A stretch of 64,000 nucleotides of DNA, taken from assembly GCF_003382565.3 (NCBI RefSeq), contig NZ_CP086253.1, positions 1,736,001 to 1,800,000 on the forward strand, written 5' to 3'. Made by a program: the position numbers and the translations under genes. How positions within the stretch are numbered: position 1 is the first letter of the stretch; the number at the start of each line of letters is the position of its first letter. Shown here piece by piece: positions 25,505-33,186 of this stretch. Origin of the DNA: Pectobacterium aquaticum. GTDB taxonomy: Bacteria > Pseudomonadota > Gammaproteobacteria > Enterobacterales > Enterobacteriaceae. The notes beneath the pieces were generated by a model. It made no database searches. It was not told where the DNA came from and saw nothing but the letters and a program-made list of their open reading frames with translations.

Positions 25505-26143
25505 TTATGCCAGCAGCGTTTTGATGTAGCTGGTCAGTGCTTCGTCTTTGCTGTTAGCGAAGAAGTATTCCTGGAATTTAGGACCCGCAATCGCACCTTT
25601 AACCAGATCCTGATCGAGGCCTTTCAGGATGGTGATCAGATCGTTGTAGGTCACTGCTTTTACAGCATCCAGAATTTTCTTGTTACGTTGTTGAGGAGCA
25701 ACGCGATCGCTTGGATAGCCGCGGCCGCCTTCTTCTTTGAACAACTGGGTAAACAGGTTTTCCAGGTTCAGTTCAGCGCCCCAGCCAAAGCCTTTAGCGT
25801 AAGGAACGGATACGGCGTTACCGTTGTTGATCTGAGAGAACAGGTAAGCATCAGATGGGTCAACAACCAGACCGCAGATTACGCCTGGGAAAGAGTTACA
25901 AGCCAGCATTGCGCCCTGGCCAGTACCACAACCGGTCACAACGAAATCAGCCGCGCCGGAGTTCAGCAGGATAGCTGCAAGAATACCATTCTGGATGTAG
26001 GTCAGCTGCGCTGCATCTTCAACGGCGTATTGACCGTAGTTGTGTACAGTGTGCCCCAACGGTGCCACCGCTTTGGTCAGAGACTCGGCGATGATGGCGT
26101 TTTTGGCAGCTTGGCTGTTCTCGTTAATCAGTGCAATTTTCAT
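25505..26143 (-). CDS. RpiB/LacA/LacB-family sugar-phosphate isomerase
   Basis: This is a cytoplasmic aldose-ketose isomerase-type protein of 212 aa. The family core is present: MKIALINENSQAAKN start, and FVVTGCGTGQGAMLACNSFPGV (Cys72, at about 69-90), which corresponds to the active-site loop CGTGxG of RpiB. A C-terminal extension of about 60 residues beyond the usual ~150-aa RpiB fold is seen. It stands alone with its own terminator and no sugar operon next to it, so the substrate cannot be stated. Confidence 0.8.
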   Translation of the reverse strand: MKIALINENSQAAKNAIIAESLTKAVAPLGHTVHNYGQYAVEDAAQLTYIQNGILAAILLNSGAADFVVTGCGTGQGAMLACNSFPGVICGLVVDPSDAYLFSQINNGNAVSVPYAKGFGWGAELNLENLFTQLFKEEGGRGYPSDRVAPQQRNKKILDAVKAVTYNDLITILKGLDQDLVKGAIAGPKFQEYFFANSKDEALTSYIKTLLA

Positions 26144-26488
26144 GTTCGTTCCTTTTCTGTGACGGACTAATACATTTTTTAAAACTGTATTTCAATTTGT
26201 TGTGTGCAGTATACCGTTTCAAAAATAAAGCGCAAATTGTGGAAGCAAAGAATGCGGCACAGCCCATAAATTCAGGAAGAGTGCGATGCAATAAAAAGAG
26301 AAAATAAAAGCATAACATATTGAAAATGTAGCTGTATTTAATCATCGATGGATTGCCCAGATGGACCGTAGAGAAAGTGCGCTCCATACTTTTCATTGCT
26401 ATACACAATCTGACAAACAAACGCCTTGCGCACCATTACTATGAGTGACAACACCATCAGTGATGTCACTTTTCCTTGAGGAATGAAA
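26144..26488. other. Divergent promoter region, isomerase gene / yebE
   Basis: About 345 bp between divergent genes. It must hold both promoters. Apart from the TTGAGGA ribosome-binding site of yebE I see no definite operator. An open frame on the minus strand (26124-26420) has no homology and overlaps the isomerase start. Confidence 0.4.
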
Positions 26489-27145
26489 ATGAATAATTGG
26501 CTGCAACAGATTCAGGGTTTATTGAGCTCCGGTAGCAAGCAGGAGAATCCGCATCAAGGGGGTAAAAACGTCAATTTGGGCGATATGCTCAAACCAGCTG
26601 CGCTGGGCGGTTTGGCGGGCGTGTTATTGTCGAATAAATCCACGCGGAAAATCATGGGTTCATTGGGTAAGAATGCGTTGATCATTGGCGGCAGTGCAGC
26701 GGCGGGCGTGGTGTTGTGGAACCAGTACAAAAAACGCGTTCGTGACACGCATCAGGACGATCCACAGTTTGGCACCCAGTCCTCGGGTGACAATATTCGT
26801 GCCCGCCGTCTGATTCAGGCTCTGGTTTTTGCTGCTAAAAGTGACGGACATATCGATGCGACGGAGAAACAGCGTATTGATGAAAATATTCAGCAGCTGC
26901 AACTGGGCAGTGAGGCGCAACGTTGGGTGCTGGAAGCTATAGAACAACCGCTTGATCCGATTCTGCTGGCGAAAGAGGTGAAAAATGCGGAAGAGGCGCT
27001 TGAAGTCTACTTCTTGAGCTGTGCGGTCATTGATGTCGATCACTTCATGGAGAAAAGCTATCTGGATGCGTTAGCGACCGAATTGAAGATACCGCAAGAT
27101 GTACGGCAGTCGATCACCCATGAACTGAAAAGTCCATCACCATAG
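26489..27145 (+). CDS. yebE: TerB-like (DUF533) inner-membrane protein YebE
   Basis: Product of unknown biochemical role. In the family, one glycine-rich membrane segment (here ~37-80: LGGLAGVLLSNKSTRKIMG then IIGGSAAAGVVLWNQYKK) is followed by a TerB-like helical domain (ALVFAAKSDGHIDATEKQRI, ~110-130; EVYFLSCAVIDVDHFMEKSY, ~170-190). I chose ATG 26489 because the GAGG site is 7 bp upstream; ATG 26483 sits too close. The protein has 218 residues, as in E. coli. Confidence 0.92.
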   Translation: MNNWLQQIQGLLSSGSKQENPHQGGKNVNLGDMLKPAALGGLAGVLLSNKSTRKIMGSLGKNALIIGGSAAAGVVLWNQYKKRVRDTHQDDPQFGTQSSGDNIRARRLIQALVFAAKSDGHIDATEKQRIDENIQQLQLGSEAQRWVLEAIEQPLDPILLAKEVKNAEEALEVYFLSCAVIDVDHFMEKSYLDALATELKIPQDVRQSITHELKSPSP

Positions 27146-27234
27146 GGCGGAGGGGTTAAGCTGCGGTGAGAGAACGTCGGAGAAATAAACGGATAACGCG
27201 GGCGAAAATTTTCGCCCGCACTGCTAGCTGGTGC

Positions 27235-27753
27235 TTAGAAAGCGCTGGTATCTTTAAATAGCCCCACTTTCAGTTCGTCAGCGGTATAGATCGGCTGATC
27301 ATCAACCAGTACTTCGCCATCAGCAATACCCATCACTAAACGGCGATTGATCACACGTTTAAAGTGAATACGATAAGTCACTTTCTTCGCTGTCGGCAGC
27401 ACTTGTCCGGTGAATTTAACTTCACCCACGCCGAGCGCGCGGCCTTTGCCTTCGCCACCCAGCCAGCCAAGATAAAAGCCGACTAATTGCCACATGGCAT
27501 CCAGACCCAAGCAGCCTGGCATCACCGGATCGCCGATGAAATGGCAACCGAAGAACCACAGATCAGGCGTGATATCCAATTCTGCTTCCACATAGCCTTT
27601 GCCATACTTACCGCCGTCTTCCGTCATTTTAACGACGCGGTCCATCATGAGCATGTTAGGGGCGGGCAACTGAGGGCCGTTCGGGCCGAACAGTTCACCA
27701 CGACTGGAGGCAAGGAGGTCTTCTTTTGTATAGGATTCGCGTTTATCTACCAT
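27235..27753 (-). CDS. fabA: 3-hydroxydecanoyl-[acyl-carrier-protein] dehydratase/isomerase FabA
   Basis: FabA introduces the cis double bond for unsaturated fatty acids by dehydrating 3-hydroxydecanoyl-ACP and isomerising the product. It is 172 aa, as in E. coli. The catalytic His is in the FFGCHFIGDPVMPGCLGLDAMWQ region (~residue 71) and the Asp in the GCLGLDAMW helix (~85). FabR-like and FadR-like operators lie upstream, matching known dual control of this gene. Confidence 0.97.
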   Translation of the reverse strand: MVDKRESYTKEDLLASSRGELFGPNGPQLPAPNMLMMDRVVKMTEDGGKYGKGYVEAELDITPDLWFFGCHFIGDPVMPGCLGLDAMWQLVGFYLGWLGGEGKGRALGVGEVKFTGQVLPTAKKVTYRIHFKRVINRRLVMGIADGEVLVDDQPIYTADELKVGLFKDTSAF

Positions 27754-27791
27754 GGTCTCTGTAAGCCTTGTTTTAATGAAGCACGCAGGTT

Positions 27792-27809
27792 AGCGTACAG
27801 CTGTACGCT
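27792..27809. promoter_or_regulatory. FabR-like palindromic operator upstream of fabA
   Basis: A perfect 18-bp palindrome, AGCGTACAG/CTGTACGCT, lies about 40 bp upstream of the fabA start. Its form agrees with the unsaturated-fatty-acid repressor FabR site known at fabA and fabB in enterobacteria. The assignment is from memory of that site and context. Confidence 0.65.
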
Positions 27810-27824
27810 GGGCAAGTCTGTTGC

Positions 27825-27841
27825 GTCTGGTTAAACCAGTT
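27825..27841. promoter_or_regulatory. FadR-like operator upstream of fabA
   Basis: CTGGT-TAA-ACCAG keeps both conserved half-sites and the 3-bp spacer of the FadR consensus (CTGGT-N3-ACCAG). It sits just upstream of the FabR-like palindrome. FadR activates fabA in E. coli, where it binds at the -40 region. Confidence 0.6.
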
Positions 27842-27844
27842 GGT

Positions 27845-29632
27845 TTAACGGAAAAACCAAGGGAAACGTCTACGCTCCTGCGGTGAAATCTGTCCAATTC
27901 GTTCACGAATGGCGGACAGCAGGTTTGGTTGCTGTTCATCGTCATAGGCGAAATTGGTCAATAGTGATACCGCTTCCGGCGCAGTTTCTACTGGGAACAA
28001 ATGGAATTTCCCTTCGCGTACTGCCTCAACGACATCTTCTTGTAAACAGAGATGCCGTAGATTAGCGGCAGGTAAAATCACACCCTGCGTTCCCGTCAAT
28101 CCACGACGCTGGCAAACCTCAAAGAAGCCTTCGATTTTCTCATTCACGCCGCCAATGGGTTGCACGCGGCCAAATTGATCGACAGAACCGGTCACGGCGA
28201 ACTGCTGATTGATCGGTCGCAAGGAGAGGGCGCTAATCAACGCACATAGTTCTGCCAGTGAGGCACTGTCACCGTCAACTTCGCTGTACGATTGTTCGAA
28301 GACCATGGACGCAGAGAAGGGAAGCTGTTGTTCAAGTTCCAGTTCTGTAATCAGGAACGCCTGCATGATCATCATACCCTTGGCGTGCAAATTGCCAGCC
28401 AGTTCGGCTTTGCGCTCAACGTCGGTGAATTCACCGTCGCCAGCGTGAACTACGCAGCTGATACGCGTCGGCTCGCCAAAGGCAACGGGGTAGCCTGGGA
28501 ATTCCAATACGGAAAGTCCATTAATCTGGCCAACGACTTCGCCTTCCGTTTCGATCAGGATCTGGCCTAATTCTATTTCATCCTGCATGCGTTCACGGAG
28601 GTAGCCTTCACGCCATTGGCGGGCAGCAACGGCGTCAACCAGCGCCTGCTCCGTGATCTGGCCATCTCTTGCGTACAGAGACGCATATTTTAACTGGCCG
28701 ATTAGCCAGCGCGGACATAATGGCAAATTGCCCTGATCGCCGCTGTAGCGTACTGCAATGTTGACCAATGCCGGCCAGGCATCTGCGTCCAGCAGCGGCA
28801 GTTGATTTTCGCTACATAGTGCATTGATGTAGGAGCACCAGCGCGCCATATCATCCGTTTCAATCAACTGCAATTGCGCTTCAAATTCGCCGTAAATTGC
28901 GTGCTCGCCTAACTCCGGCTCCATATCATGAATATCTGCCAGACTTTCACGGTCACCGAGAATAATCAGGCGAATATCAAGCGGCATCGGTGGCACATCA
29001 ACAGGAAGTGGCTTGCGCTCGTCTGGTGACAGCCAACGATAGATGCCTTCAGCCATAATCTGTTTCAGACGTAGCCACATCAAAGGCTGAGCCAGCAGCG
29101 CTCTGGCCGACAGGATCAACGTACCGCCATTAATCTGGTGAATCAGCCCTGGGTGCAGCGTGATTTCATCGTGAAAACAGCGTACGCAGCCAAAGAGCTG
29201 TTCAGGTTCAATCCATTCCTGATAACCACAGGATTGCTGTGCGGCAAAGTTATCCGCAGGCTGTGTGGCAGGTTCGATCCGGATATGACGACCCTCAATG
29301 ATATATTTACTGCCATGTATCACCCCGGAGTCTGGCCTGATGGCGCTCATCGCACGGGCGATCAATGCCATATATTCATCATTCTCTTGCGCTTTCAATA
29401 GCATAAAGCGCGAAGGAGATCGAGGGTGGCAAAAGAGCGTCAGGCTGTCTGCCAGACGCGACTGAATAGCGGAGAATTCAGCTGGAGCAAGCTGAGCTGC
29501 CTGAGCGAATAGCGTTTGATAAGGCGTATTATTAGGCAGTAAATGCTGCCATGAGAGTCGGTTACTGGTCAAAGTATCAATGTAATCGTCTGAAGGAAAA
29601 GCGTGATTATACAAGAATAATCTAGACTTCAC
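27845..29632 (-). CDS. ycbZ: Lon-like protease LonH (YcbZ)
   Basis: This is a putative ATP-independent or ATPase-degenerate Lon-family protease. It is 595 aa. The C-terminal proteolytic domain is clear: Ser456 in VDGDSASLAEL and Lys499 in IGGVNEKIEGF. The 43-residue spacing equals that of the Lon Ser-Lys dyad. The N-terminal half lacks a normal Walker A motif. It lies between fabA and matP as in E. coli and may share the fabA promoter region only as upstream neighbour. Physiological substrates are unknown. Confidence 0.93.
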   Translation of the reverse strand: MKSRLFLYNHAFPSDDYIDTLTSNRLSWQHLLPNNTPYQTLFAQAAQLAPAEFSAIQSRLADSLTLFCHPRSPSRFMLLKAQENDEYMALIARAMSAIRPDSGVIHGSKYIIEGRHIRIEPATQPADNFAAQQSCGYQEWIEPEQLFGCVRCFHDEITLHPGLIHQINGGTLILSARALLAQPLMWLRLKQIMAEGIYRWLSPDERKPLPVDVPPMPLDIRLIILGDRESLADIHDMEPELGEHAIYGEFEAQLQLIETDDMARWCSYINALCSENQLPLLDADAWPALVNIAVRYSGDQGNLPLCPRWLIGQLKYASLYARDGQITEQALVDAVAARQWREGYLRERMQDEIELGQILIETEGEVVGQINGLSVLEFPGYPVAFGEPTRISCVVHAGDGEFTDVERKAELAGNLHAKGMMIMQAFLITELELEQQLPFSASMVFEQSYSEVDGDSASLAELCALISALSLRPINQQFAVTGSVDQFGRVQPIGGVNEKIEGFFEVCQRRGLTGTQGVILPAANLRHLCLQEDVVEAVREGKFHLFPVETAPEAVSLLTNFAYDDEQQPNLLSAIRERIGQISPQERRRFPWFFR

Positions 29633-29791
29633 ATAAGGAGAGTCATCTCTCCGTCATCTTTCATACGCTGAAATTCAGGCCGCGTTTGGCTAATCGTCTT
29701 AAACGCTGTCAGAACGCCGCCAGAAAGCGGTTAAAATCAGGGAAAACTGTTATGCTGAAAGTCACGTTACGCGGTCACTGAAGAATTTAAT

Positions 29792-30250
29792 ATGAAATAT
29801 CAACAACTAGAAAATCTTGAGTGCGGGTGGAAATGGAAATACCTAGTGAAGAAGCATCGAGAGGGAGAAGCGATTACGCGTTTTATCGAGCAAAGCGCTG
29901 CTGATGACGCCGTACAGGTATTGCTTAAAATGGAAAATCAGCCGGTGAAAGTGCTGGCGTGGATTGCGCAATATATGAATCCCACCTTAGAAAACCGGAT
30001 GAAGCAAACGATTCGTGCACGGCGTAAACGCCATTTCAACGCAGAGCACCAGCATACACGCAAGAAATCGATCGATCTGGAATACCTTGTCTGGCAGCGT
30101 CTTGCGGCTCTCGCTCAGAGACGCGGCGTGACCTTATCAGAAACGATTGTGCAGTTAATCGAAGACGCTGAGCACAAAGAAAAATATGTCAGCCAGATGT
30201 CATCGCTGAAACAGGATCTTAAAGCCATTCTGAATAAAGACGAGACATGA
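29792..30250 (+). CDS. matP: Macrodomain Ter protein MatP
   Basis: MatP binds matS sites and organises the terminus macrodomain, linking it to the divisome. It is 152 aa with MKYQQLENLECGWKWKYLVKKH at the N-terminus and the ribbon-helix-helix segment KKSIDLEYLVWQRLAALAQRRG at about 90-111, followed by the C-terminal coiled coil. It sits divergently from lonH and convergently towards ompA, the order seen across Enterobacterales. Confidence 0.96.
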   Translation: MKYQQLENLECGWKWKYLVKKHREGEAITRFIEQSAADDAVQVLLKMENQPVKVLAWIAQYMNPTLENRMKQTIRARRKRHFNAEHQHTRKKSIDLEYLVWQRLAALAQRRGVTLSETIVQLIEDAEHKEKYVSQMSSLKQDLKAILNKDET

Positions 30251-30290
30251 TGGTTTTTTTTTGTCATTTATCGCGTAGACAAACACGCAT

Positions 30291-30318
30291 AAAAAACCTC
30301 GCCTGAGCGAGGTTTTTT
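30291..30318 (+). terminator. matP terminator
   Basis: AAAAAACCTCGC / GCGAGGTTTTTT stem with a CTGA loop and a T-run on either strand. It lies 40 bp after matP and may also act against read-through from ompA. Confidence 0.85.
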
Positions 30319-30333
30319 TCGTTGTCAGCCTTA

Positions 30334-30359
30334 AACCACCACCTCTGGAGGTGGTGGTT
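30334..30359 (-). terminator. ompA terminator
   Basis: A 12-bp palindromic stem (AACCACCACCTC and its complement) begins 7 bp after the ompA stop, followed on the minus strand by TTTAAGG. The very GC-rich stem next to the stop codon fits the stable ompA 3' end. Confidence 0.75.
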
Positions 30360-30366
30360 CAATAAC

Positions 30367-31458
30367 TTAAGCCTGAGGCTGAGTTACAACGTCTTTGATG
30401 CCTTTAACTTCGATCTCTACGCGACGATCTGGTGCCAGGCAGTCGATCAGCGCAGCACGAGGTTTCACGCTGTCACAGGTAGAACCCGTAACTGGTTGAG
30501 ATTTACCCAGACCACGAGCAGAGACTTTGTTCGCAGGAATACCTTTAGAAACCAGGTAATCCACTACGCTCTGTGCACGTTTTTCAGACAGGGCTTTGTT
30601 GTATTGCTCTGAACCTAAACGGTCAGTGAAGCCCAGAACAACAACGGAACCGTCTTTCGGATCCAGAGAACTCAACTGGGTGTACAGTTGATCCAGCGAT
30701 TGCTGGCCTTCTGCTTTCAGCGTTGCTTTGTTGAAGTTGAACAGGACGTCAGATTTCAGTGTGAAACGCTTGGTTTCAACAACTGGAGCTGGCGCTGGAG
30801 TTGGAGCTTGAGCCGGAGCAACAACAGGTGCTACGCGGTCATCCTGGCCGAAACGGTAAGACAGGCCAACGCTCATCAGCAGGTTGTCTGGACGGGCACC
30901 AACGGTACCAGCATCACCAATGTTGCTTACCCACTGGTAGTCAACACGGGCAGCCCAATTTTTGTCGAGAGCATATTCAACACCAACTGCAGCCAGCGGA
31001 GAAACGCCAGTGTCGTCGTTGTTGATGTCGCCACCACCAATAGCTGCATGGCTGTCAGCGCGCCATACCATACCGCCTAGACGAGTATAAACGTCCAGAT
31101 CAGGCATAACAGGGTAGCTCAGTTTAGCAGCCAGTTGGATGCCCTGTGCTTTGAAGCTCGCGCTGTCTGCTGGGTTAGAAATGGAACCTGCATACTTCAT
31201 GCGGCCTAGCCAGTCGTAGCCCAGTTCAAAGCCCAGATACGGGTTGGCTTGATAACCAACAAATGCACCCGCACCTAACTTGCTTTTGATCGGGTTGTTA
31301 ACGATATTGTTGTAACCATTGCCGTAGAAACCCGTATCGTGGAATTGAGACACACCCAGTTTACCACCGGTGTACCAAGTATTGTCTTTAGGAGCTGCTT
31401 GCGCGACGGTCGCGAAGCTAGCCAGTGCCACTGCAACTGCTATAGCTGTTTTTTTCAT
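30367..31458 (-). CDS. ompA: Outer membrane protein A
   Basis: This abundant outer-membrane beta-barrel protein anchors to peptidoglycan. It is 363 aa from the ATG giving the signal peptide MKKTAIAVAVALASFATVAQA; the frame extends upstream but without a signal sequence. The eight-stranded barrel (~22-195, ending LSYRFGQDD) is followed by a Pro/Ala hinge (APTPAPAPVVE) and an OmpA-like domain with NFNKATLKAEGQQSL and FTDRLGSEQYNKALSEKRA. Surface loops are the variable part and look intact. Confidence 0.97.
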   Translation of the reverse strand: MKKTAIAVAVALASFATVAQAAPKDNTWYTGGKLGVSQFHDTGFYGNGYNNIVNNPIKSKLGAGAFVGYQANPYLGFELGYDWLGRMKYAGSISNPADSASFKAQGIQLAAKLSYPVMPDLDVYTRLGGMVWRADSHAAIGGGDINNDDTGVSPLAAVGVEYALDKNWAARVDYQWVSNIGDAGTVGARPDNLLMSVGLSYRFGQDDRVAPVVAPAQAPTPAPAPVVETKRFTLKSDVLFNFNKATLKAEGQQSLDQLYTQLSSLDPKDGSVVVLGFTDRLGSEQYNKALSEKRAQSVVDYLVSKGIPANKVSARGLGKSQPVTGSTCDSVKPRAALIDCLAPDRRVEIEVKGIKDVVTQPQA

Positions 31459-31820
31459 TTTACGCCTCATTATCATCCAAATCGGCAATTAACCTGAAGG
31501 GCTAATAAACCTTTGGTTAAAATCCTTTGGTTGGAGACTTTGCCCTTATTTATGACTTACTGTCAGTTAACTGACGTTATAAAAGAGCAACTCCAGCGGG
31601 TTAAAGTCTACAACGTGATGAGAAAGTTACAAGTATGATGTGATTTGCGTCATAAGAAAACCGCACGATTCATACATACTTGCTAACAAATAGTCGATGC
31701 TTTTGACAGATCTCACGCCTTTGTGCTGTATTAAATATATCCAAAAAGCCCGCAGAATACCGCTCTGCGGCGTTCGACAAGGTATATAACCGGAAGGGGC
31801 TGAGAAAATTCTTAATTTAC
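31459..31820 (-). other. ompA long leader and promoter region
   Basis: About 360 bp between sulA and ompA. ompA in enterobacteria has a long structured 5' leader that is the target of small RNAs such as MicA; the spacing here fits that. I can point to the good AATGAGGCG ribosome-binding site but not to a defined promoter by eye. Confidence 0.5.
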
Positions 31821-32327
31821 TTAATGATACAATGTCGAATGAATTTTAAGGCTAGGAAACAGTCTATAGGCGTCACCGCCAGCACTTTCTGGGCGCATAA
31901 TAAAGCCATACGTATTTCCTGCCTGTGCGGCATGACGTAATCGAACCTTCTCTTCTTCCGTCAATTCGTGCGGTAACCAGCATAAAACAGCGCTGTAATT
32001 CCCTGTCAGCAAGGCCTTTTCCATGGCATCAACCGCAAACTGCGGATTGATGTGGTGGAGTTGTACCATTTTATCCAGCGGTAGCCCAGATTGCTGTACC
32101 CAAGGGCGGCTCAATTTTTGCTGAGGTGAAAGCCATAGCAACCAACGAGACTGCGTGCCTAGCTGCTGTAAGAGCGGTAATAAGAGGTGTGTGACTATGG
32201 GCTGATCGGCGTTGTACACGATTTCGCTGATAATTCCACCTGCGGCAACCGAGGGCTCCGCAGTGTGTTGATTTGCAGAAAACGATGACGACTCGATGTT
32301 GTGAGAGCCGATTGATTGCGTACGCAT
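31821..32327 (-). CDS. sulA: Cell division inhibitor SulA
   Basis: SulA is an SOS-induced inhibitor that binds FtsZ and blocks septation. It is 168 aa. The Lon-recognition C-terminus is visible (SLKIHSTLYH), as is the central segment LLWLSPQQKLSRPWVQQSGLP. A LexA box overlaps its promoter. Its position next to ompA is the usual one. Confidence 0.95.
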   Translation of the reverse strand: MRTQSIGSHNIESSSFSANQHTAEPSVAAGGIISEIVYNADQPIVTHLLLPLLQQLGTQSRWLLWLSPQQKLSRPWVQQSGLPLDKMVQLHHINPQFAVDAMEKALLTGNYSAVLCWLPHELTEEEKVRLRHAAQAGNTYGFIMRPESAGGDAYRLFPSLKIHSTLYH

Positions 32328-32350
32328 AATGAGTTCTACCCATAGTGTTA

Positions 32351-32366
32351 CTGTATGAACATACAG
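32351..32366. promoter_or_regulatory. LexA (SOS) box of sulA
   Basis: CTGTATGAACATACAG matches the LexA consensus CTGT-N8-ACAG exactly and is extended by flanking TA/TA bases. It lies 24 bp upstream of the sulA start codon, so LexA would block initiation or clearance. Confidence 0.93.
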
Positions 32367-32550
32367 TATCCGCTGTGTGTGTGAAAATCAACCTGATTTT
32401 TTGAAAGCGCTTCGCATATTCCTTATGCAAGAGACAGTAAACACATTTACTGTTTGAAGCTACATCGGAGCTGTGGTTAATTATTTGTTCCTGCTACAGA
32501 TATTTTTAATCGTTCAGGAAGAGATCATTTCAATACTAAGGATTATGGCA

Positions 32551-33171
32551 ATGAAGCAATTATGCAAAAAAAGGATTTTGCAATCTCAACAGTCTTTTTC
32601 ATCTCTGGGGGACATCACGTCGCGTTCCCAATTTGGTGGCTACAGCATCGCAGCAAATAAAACGATTTTTGGACTGGTGTCTGAAGGGGAACTTTATCTT
32701 CGCGCCAGCAAGAAAGATGAAAAATATTTTCAACAGCGTGATATGCCTAATCTGATTTATACCAAGCGTGGCATGCCTGTTCCTTTGAATTACTTCCTTG
32801 TCGATGAAGCATTATGGCAAGAATCTGAGCAGCTACTGTATTTCGCCCGTTTGGCGCTGGGAGGTGCGCAGCATGATAGAGCAGTCAGAAGTACCAACGG
32901 TCGGTTAAAGGATCTTCCGAATCTTAACCATGATATCGAACGGCTGCTGTGGAAAGCGGGGATCAAGAATGTTGATGAGTTACAGCATTACGGTGCAAAA
33001 AACAGCTACCTCAAGTTGCGGAAGGTTCGCGCTAATCTGAGTGTCAATGTGCTATTGGCGCTTGCTGGTGCAATTTGTGGTACGCATCAAGCGGCACTCC
33101 CTCGCGGTATCCGCAACGAACTGTTGGAATGGTATAAAAACAATGCGGTATCCAAAGGGCCAAAGCACTAA
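32551..33171 (+). CDS. tfoX: TfoX/Sxy family DNA transformation protein
   Basis: Sxy activates CRP-S competence-gene promoters. The protein matches E. coli TfoX along its length: SLGDITSRSQFGGYSIAANKT and LVSEGELYLRA in the N-domain (~15-50), and LPNLNHDIERLLWKAGIKNVDEL then ALAGAICGTHQAALP in the C-domain. I place the start at ATG 32551 (206 aa), 8 bp after AAGGA; an upstream in-frame stretch to 32473 is leader. Confidence 0.92.
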   Translation: MKQLCKKRILQSQQSFSSLGDITSRSQFGGYSIAANKTIFGLVSEGELYLRASKKDEKYFQQRDMPNLIYTKRGMPVPLNYFLVDEALWQESEQLLYFARLALGGAQHDRAVRSTNGRLKDLPNLNHDIERLLWKAGIKNVDELQHYGAKNSYLKLRKVRANLSVNVLLALAGAICGTHQAALPRGIRNELLEWYKNNAVSKGPKH

Positions 33172-33186
33172 GAAACGCACCTATTT

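Noticed and set aside
26124..26420. A 98-codon frame upstream of the isomerase gene on the minus strand
   Set aside because: It overlaps the isomerase start and reads through an AT-rich promoter region; no conserved protein features.
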